Translations under genes and position numbers: made by a program
Source: Streptomyces sp. GKU 895
GTDB lineage: Bacteria > Actinomycetota > Actinomycetes > Streptomycetales > Streptomycetaceae
Reading direction: 5' to 3'
NCBI GenBank assembly: GCA_002027195.1
Contig: MWJO01000006.1
Span: forward strand, 62,001 to 126,000
Length of the DNA stretch: 64,000 nucleotides
Shown: piece after piece, positions 58,417-64,000 of the stretch
Layout of the letters: each line of letters begins with the position of its first letter
Position numbering within the stretch: position 1 is the first letter of the stretch
The notes under the pieces: generated by a model
The model's input: only the letters and a program-made list of their open reading frames with translations
The model's database searches: none
What the model was told of the DNA's origin: nothing

Positions 58417-61400
58417 TCACGACGTCGTTTCCGGGGTCACGAGGCGCCGGGCGACCTCCCGGCCGATGGTCTCGGCGTGCGTGCCCCGCAGCATCCCGAC
58501 GTGGTCGGCGGCGATCTCGATCCCCTCGATGGGCTCGGCGATGTACCGCTCCCAGGTGGAGCGCGCCGCCGCGAGCGACACCTGGGCCAGATCGCCCTCG
58601 GTGGCCAGGAACAGCAGCGCGCCACCGCCGAAACGCCGGGGAGTGTGCCCCTGCGCCAGCCGGATCATGTGCTCCTTCGTCTCCTCCACGTTGACCGTGA
58701 ACGAGTCGGCCGGCGGGCTCATCGCCCCGGGCCCGTCGAGCAGGGCCCGCCCCTCCTGGTCCGCGGCCCCGTCGATCCGGACGAGCGTCCCGTCCACGCC
58801 GGCCGCGTCACCGCGGTCGCCGTCCTGGCGCGGGCCGTCCTCGTCCCTGCGGTGGTGTCCGCCGGGGTAGCCGTCCAGCAGCGCCAGCAGCGCGACCTCA
58901 GCCCCCTGCGCCTCCAGCTCCGCGGCGACGGCCTGGGCCAGCACCGCGCCGAAGGACCAGCCGAGCAGCTGGTACGGCCCCTCGGGCTGCACCGAGCGGA
59001 TCCGCTCGACGTAGTCGGCCACCAGCTCCGGCACGCTGCCCGGCATCGCCCTGCGGTCGGTGAACCCGGGCGTCTGGAGGCCGTAGACCGGCAGATCCTG
59101 CGGCAGGTGGCGCAGCAGCGCGGCGTAGGACCAGGCCAGCCCCGTGCTGTGGTGCAGGCAGAACAACGGCGTCCGGGACCCGCCGCGCTGCAACGCGAGC
59201 AGCGCGTCGAGGTCGTCCCGCCGCCGCCCGGCCCGCCGCGGCGCCGTCAGCCCGGCCACACCGTCCAGCGCGGCGCGCGGCTGCACCAGCCCGTCCGAGG
59301 TCCACGCGGCACGCCGCCCGGTGCGCAGCATCAGGTCACCGCCGGGCCCGAAGGGGTCGGCGACCAGACTGCCCGCGGTGCGGGCCGGGGCCCCGGCGAT
59401 AGGCGCGGGCCAGCGACGGCCCGGCGACGTACAGGTCACCGGCCACACCGACCGGGACCGGCCGAAGCCACTCGTCGAGCACGTAGGCGCGGGCGGTACG
59501 GGGCAGGGAGAGCGCGGGGACCGGGATGGAACCCGTACCCGATGCGGTGGCCCCCACAGGGCTCTCGCCCGGCCCGGCGGTCTCCACCACCGCGGTACGC
59601 CCCCCGCTCAACGCGGCCAGCAGCCCCACCAGCAGTTCGGTGACCGGCGCGTGCGCGTCCAGGTGGAGCGTCGCGGCGGTCGACTCGGACGACGGGGAGG
59701 CCGCCTGACGGTCGATCACCCGGCCGAGCAGGGACCGGTGGTCCACCAGCTCGCCCACCGGCGTGCCGTCCGGTGCCTCCGCGGGCAGCAGGACGGCCGG
59801 CTGGGACGGCCGCGGGTCCGGGAGTACGGCGGGACGGCGCAGCCTCCTGCCCGCGGCCCGGATCGCGTCCGCCACCCGCAGCACGGGCACCGCCTCCGAC
59901 CCGGCGACCTCCCCCAGGCCGCCACCCGACGACACGACGAGCGCGGCCGGCGCCACGCACCCCAGTCCGGCAGCCGCCGCCAACGGCCCCCCGGCGGCGC
60001 CGGGGTCGGCGATCACGCACGCGGCGCCGGACCGGAGCACGCCGAGCACGGCGACCGCCCAGTCGGTGCCGGGCCGTACCGCCACCACCACGGTGTCGCC
60101 CGCGCCCACCCCGCGCCGGTCCAGCCCCCGCGGCGAGCCACGCGGCCCGCCCCGGTCCAGGGCCCCGGCGGCTGAGGGAGCCGTACCGGTCCGGACGGCC
60201 GCGCGCCCGGCTCGCGGGCCGCGGCCTCGGCGAGCGCCGGGAGCACGGTGCCGTCCGGGACCCGGGCCGCGCCACGGTTCCAGTCCTCGGTCAGCTGCCG
60301 CCGCTCCGACTCGCCGAGCAGGATGTCGAGCTGGCTCAGCCGCAGTTCCGGCTCGGCCGCCACCTGTCCGAGGAGCCGGAGCAGGCGCCGTACGAGTGCG
60401 ACGGCGGTGGCCCGGTCGAACAGCTCCTCGGCGTAGTCCAGGCTGCCGTCGAGGCCGTCGGGCCCGCCGTCGTCACGGTGCCGGTCGGTCAGCCGTACCG
60501 TCAGATCGAACCCGGACGCCGGGGTGCCGAGGCCGACGAGCGAGGCGTCCAGCCCCGGCACCGCCGGGACGTCCCACTTCGCCGCGGTGTCGTCCCGGAC
60601 GTCCAGAACCACCTGGACCAGCGGATGCGGGTCACCCGGTGCGGCGTCCGCGACCCCCAGGGCCTCGGCGATCCGCGCGAACGGCACGTCCCGGGACCGC
60701 TCCGCCTCCTCGGTGGTCTCCCGGACCCGGCCGAGCATCTCCCGGAACGTCGGGTCCCCCGAGACATCCGTGCGCAGCGGCAGCAACCCGGCGAACGGGC
60801 CCATGACCGCCTCGAGTTCACCCTCGCCCGTGGGCCGCGGCGCCACCGCGCCGACCACCAGATCGGTGCCGGCGCCCATCCGGGCGAGCAGCATCGCAAG
60901 CCCGGCGTGCACCACGGCGACCGAGGTCACGCCGAGCGCCTGGGCCGTCTCCATCAGCCGGACGTGCACCGGCGCCGGCACCCGCAGCGGCACCGCGCCG
61001 GTCCGCCGGGCGGGCCGCCCGGACCGTGGCCGGTCCACGGGTAGCGTGATCGCGGACGGCGCGTCCGCCAGCACCTCCTTCCAGTACGCGAGCTGCTCAC
61101 CGGCCACGCTCTCGGCCGTCTCCGCTGTGGTCGCCACCTCCGTGTCCGCGTCCGCGAGCAGCCGGCTCTCCCAGACCGCGTAGTCGGCGAACTGGAGCGG
61201 CAGAGGCGCCCGCTCCGGGGCACGGCCCTCCCAGCGCGCGCCGTACGCCACGGACACATCGCGCACGAGAGCGTCACGGGACGCGTCGTCGCCACCGATC
61301 CGATGCAGTACGAGAAGCAGCACGTGGTCGGTGTCGGAGAGCTCGAACAGCGTGGCGGCCCACGGCGTTTCGCTCGCGAGGTCGAACCGGCGGGCGGCAC

Positions 61401-64000
61401 CGGCGGCCAGTACGGCCGGCAGTTCCCGCTCGGCCGCCGTGACGACCGGGAGCTCCGGGCGGGCCGCGGGATCGTCGGCGCCCAGGATCCGCTGGACCAG
61501 CTGCCCGCCCGGGGTCTCGGCGAAGACCGTCCGCAGGATGTCGTGCCGTGCGGCCACATCCGCCAGCGCCGCCCGCAGCGCGTCCCGGTCTAGCTCCCCG
61601 CGCAGCCGCAGGGCGACGGACGACTGAAGGGTCCGCGTACCCGGATCGGCCGCGGCCCGCCGCCAGAGGAACCGCTGCCCGGCCGTCGCCGGTGCCTCGC
61701 CCCCCTCATGGTCGACCGGCAGCAGCGAGGGACGGGACTTGGTGCCCAGGATGCGTGCCGCGCCGATCGGTGTCGGATCGCCGAAGAACTGCTTCAGGTT
61801 CAGCTCCGCCCCGGTCTCCGACCGCACCCGGCCCGCAAGATGCATCGCCAGCGCCGAATTGCCGCCCAGATCGAAGAAGTTGCCGTCGGCGGCCACCCGG
61901 TCGACGCCCAGCACCCCGGCGAACAGGGTGCACAGCAGCGCCTCGGTGCCGTTCCGGGGAAGGAGACCCGAGCCGTCGCTCTCCGGATCGGGGACGGGCA
62001 GCGCGGACCGGTCGACCTTGCCGTTGACCGTCAGCGGCAGCGCGTCGAGGACGACCACGGCCGAGGGAACCATGTAGTCCGGGAGCCGCGTCGCCACGAA
62101 CTCCCGCAGACTCGCGGGCTCGAGGGCCGCGGTAGCGGGGTCCTCCGGAAGGACGTACCCGACGATGCGCGGCCTGCCCGGGCGGTCCTCACGTACGACG
62201 GCTATGGCCGTCTTCACCTCCGGGTGGGCGGCGAGGACGGCCTCGACCTCGCCGAGCTCGACCCGGAAGCCACGGATCTTGACCTGTTCATCGGCCCGCC
62301 CGACGAAGGCCAGCTGACCGTCTGGCGTCCAACGGCCCAGGTCACCGGTGCGGTACATCCGGCCACCGTCAGCGTCGAACGGGCAGGCGATGAACCGCTC
62401 GGCGGTGAGATCAGGGCGGTTGACGTAACCGCGGGCCAGACCGTCCCCGGCGATATACAGCTCGCCCGTCACACCCACCGGGACAGGGCGCAGGAAGGCG
62501 TCCAGGACGTAGGTGCGGACATTGCCCAGGGGCCGTCCGATGGCGGGCGGGGCGTCCTCACCCGTAATGCCCTCATCCAGGAGTACGGCGGTGGTGATGA
62601 CGGTCGCTTCGGTGGGCCCGTAGGTGTTCCACACCCGGGCGCTTTCACGCCACTTGGCGGCCAGGCCGGCCTCCAGACGCTCGGCGCCCAGCACCCAGTT
62701 GCCGATCCCGGAGACCATCTCCGGCTCCAGCGCGCCGAGGAGGGAGGGCACCACACTCGCCGTGCTCACTCCGGCCGCCTCGATCATGCGGGCCAGGGCC
62801 GCCGCGTCCAGCCGTTCGTCGGATGAGGCGATCGCCAGCGTGCCGCCCGCAGCCAGCGTGACCGCCACGTCCAGCACCGCCGCGTCGAAGCTGAACGACG
62901 CGAACTGCAAGGCTGTTACGCCAGGTTCGACTCCGAGCACCGGGCGCATCACGGATGCCAGGTTGGCGACGGAGGCGTGCGCGACGGCCACACCCTTCGG
63001 ACGCCCCGTCGACCCCGACGTATAGATCACGTAGGCCAGTTGATCGGCGCCGACTTCCGGCAGGGCACCGGCATCACTCGCCAGCTCATCCAGCAGGACG
63101 GTGTCGACCTCCGCCGACAGGCGGTCCGCGGTCTCCGCCGTCACCAACACCAACTCGGCGTCACTGTCGGCCGCCATGAACACCAGCCGCTCAGAGGGGT
63201 ATTCGGGGTCCAGCGGAACGTACGCCCCACCGGCCTTCCACACCCCCAGCATGGCCACGACCATCTCCGCGCCACGCGACAGGCACAGCCCCACCCGGGA
63301 CTCCCGCCCCACACCCCGCGCCACCAGCCCACGCGCCACCGCATCCGAGCGACTGTCCACCTCGGCATACGACAGGCCCCGGCCCTCCGCCCACACCGCA
63401 ACCGTCTCCGGCGCCATGGCCACACGGGCGCGGAACCGCTCCAGCACGGTCGAGGTGTCCACCTCGCTCGCGGTGGCGTTCCACTCCTCGACGAGCGCCG
63501 ACCGCTCCGAGGCGTCCAGCAGGTCCAGGTCGCTCAGCCGCAGCTCCGGATCGGCCGCGACCTGCGCCAGCACCCGCTCCAGCCGCCCGGCCAGGGCGCG
63601 GACCGTCGCCTCGTCGAACAGGTCGGCCGCGTACAGGATGCCGCCGCCCATGCCGGCCGGGACTCCCTGCTCGGACCACCGCTCCCCCAGTGAGAAGGAG
63701 AGGTCGAAGCGGGCCGCGGGGTCCTCGGCGGGCGGGATCTGCTCGACCGCCAGTCCTTCGAGGTCCCACTGCGCCTCGGGCACGTTCTGGAGCGCCAGCA
63801 TCACCTGGAACAGCGGGCTGCGGGACGCCGACCGGGTCGGGTTCAGCTCGTCGACGAGCTTGTCGAACGGCACGTCCTGAGAGGCGTACGCCGACAGGTC
63901 GGTCTCCCTGATGCGTGCCAGCAGGTCACCGAAGGTGGGGTCGCCGGAGGCGTCGGAGCGGAGGACGAGCGTGTTGACGAAGAACCCGGCCAGCCCCTCC
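58417..64000 (-). CDS. NRPS terminal module: (C)-A-PCP-X-remnant A-TE; 5' end beyond window
   Basis: Reads in from the right edge with the end of a condensation domain ([20 protein letters not shown]). A domain at about 63424-62060 ([35 protein letters not shown]); its pocket residues by Phe-A numbering read D-A-L-S-V-G-T-V-I-K, which I cannot match confidently, Dpg or Hpg being likely. PCP with [12 protein letters not shown] (Ser near 61856). The next domain (about 61690-60290) has HRIGGDD, the HRxxxDD signature of X-domains. Then a shortened A remnant in a shifted frame (about 60200-59405) lacking most cores and any PCP, and a thioesterase with [12 protein letters not shown]. Frame changes near 60180 and 59405 cancel out. 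Confidence 0.88.
61285..61305 (-). other. HRxxxDD motif of the NRPS X-domain
   Basis: Codes HRIGGDD where active condensation domains have HHxxxDG. This exact substitution defines X-domains of glycopeptide synthetases, which do not condense but bind Oxy P450s. It supports the cluster type and a crosslinked product. Confidence 0.82.

Noticed and set aside
59405..60250. Calling a further complete NRPS module here
   Set aside because: The adenylation region is far too short, lacks the YTSGSTGxPKG and GRxDxxVKIRG cores, and no PCP precedes the thioesterase.
60290..61690. Treating the domain after the last PCP as an ordinary condensation domain
   Set aside because: The active-site motif is HRxxxDD rather than HHxxxDG, and no functional A-PCP follows it.

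Overview
The window is a stretch of chromosome from a high-GC actinomycete, almost certainly Streptomyces. The evidence is the extreme G/C bias at third codon positions, frequent GTG starts, and characteristic families (DUF3263, TerD, a GAF-PAS-GGDEF protein of the CdgB type, a GroEL2 without GroES, a cold-shock protein of the 7.0 type). As far as I can recall, the gene order from about 0 to 38 kb follows the S. coelicolor SCO43xx to SCO426x core region. I see no rRNA, tRNA, CRISPR array, insertion sequence or prophage.

Layout. 0-2.3 kb: murQ-murP, uptake and recycling of N-acetylmuramic acid. 2.3-7.4 kb: a small secreted peptide, a DinB-fold enzyme, a DHA2 drug exporter with a perfect palindrome at its promoter, a phosphoesterase and an OYE-type reductase. 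7.6-9.7 kb: groEL2 behind two tandem CIRCE operators, then a cold-shock protein. 10.1-11.9 kb: thrC and a MoaD/CysO-like sulfur carrier behind a SAM-I riboswitch. 12-15.4 kb: gpgS, otsA and otsB (glucosylglycerate and trehalose solutes). 15.4-20.3 kb: a sugar-binding lipoprotein divergent from nagK-nagA across two DasR-like dre sites, then a PfkB kinase. 20.3-33.7 kb: a CBM35 protein, CdgB, ArfB, TerD, an M4 and an M1 metallopeptidase, a LuxR-type ATPase regulator and a pentapeptide-repeat protein. 33.8-36.4 kb: a quinone reductase and exporter pair behind a SoxR-like box. 36.5-39.5 kb: a FAD oxidoreductase, a rhomboid-like protein and an APH-type kinase.

From about 39.5 kb to the right edge, everything reads leftward and forms the end of a non-ribosomal peptide cluster of the glycopeptide-antibiotic type. 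It carries the whole dpgA-B-C-D set and hpgT for 3,5-dihydroxyphenylglycine. It also has a StrR-like and a LuxR-like regulator, a Tba-like ABC exporter with a collagen-like tail, MbtH, a MacAB-like pump operon, a ferredoxin, a cytochrome P450, and the last NRPS module. After the final PCP the NRPS carries a domain with the motif HRxxxDD, the hallmark of the glycopeptide X-domain that recruits crosslinking P450s. Between X and the thioesterase lies a shortened adenylation-domain remnant without a PCP, which suggests how an X-domain could have arisen from a lost module. Two exact copies of the GTCCAR-N17-YTGGAC box bound by StrR-type glycopeptide regulators lie in front of hpgT-dpgA-D and in front of mbtH-exporter, tying regulator and targets together. 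The first NRPS genes, Hpg-making genes and any tailoring enzymes would lie beyond the right edge.

Caution: about a dozen genes, both housekeeping and cluster genes, carry apparent one-base indels in G/C runs. I read these mostly as sequencing errors and annotate the genes across them.
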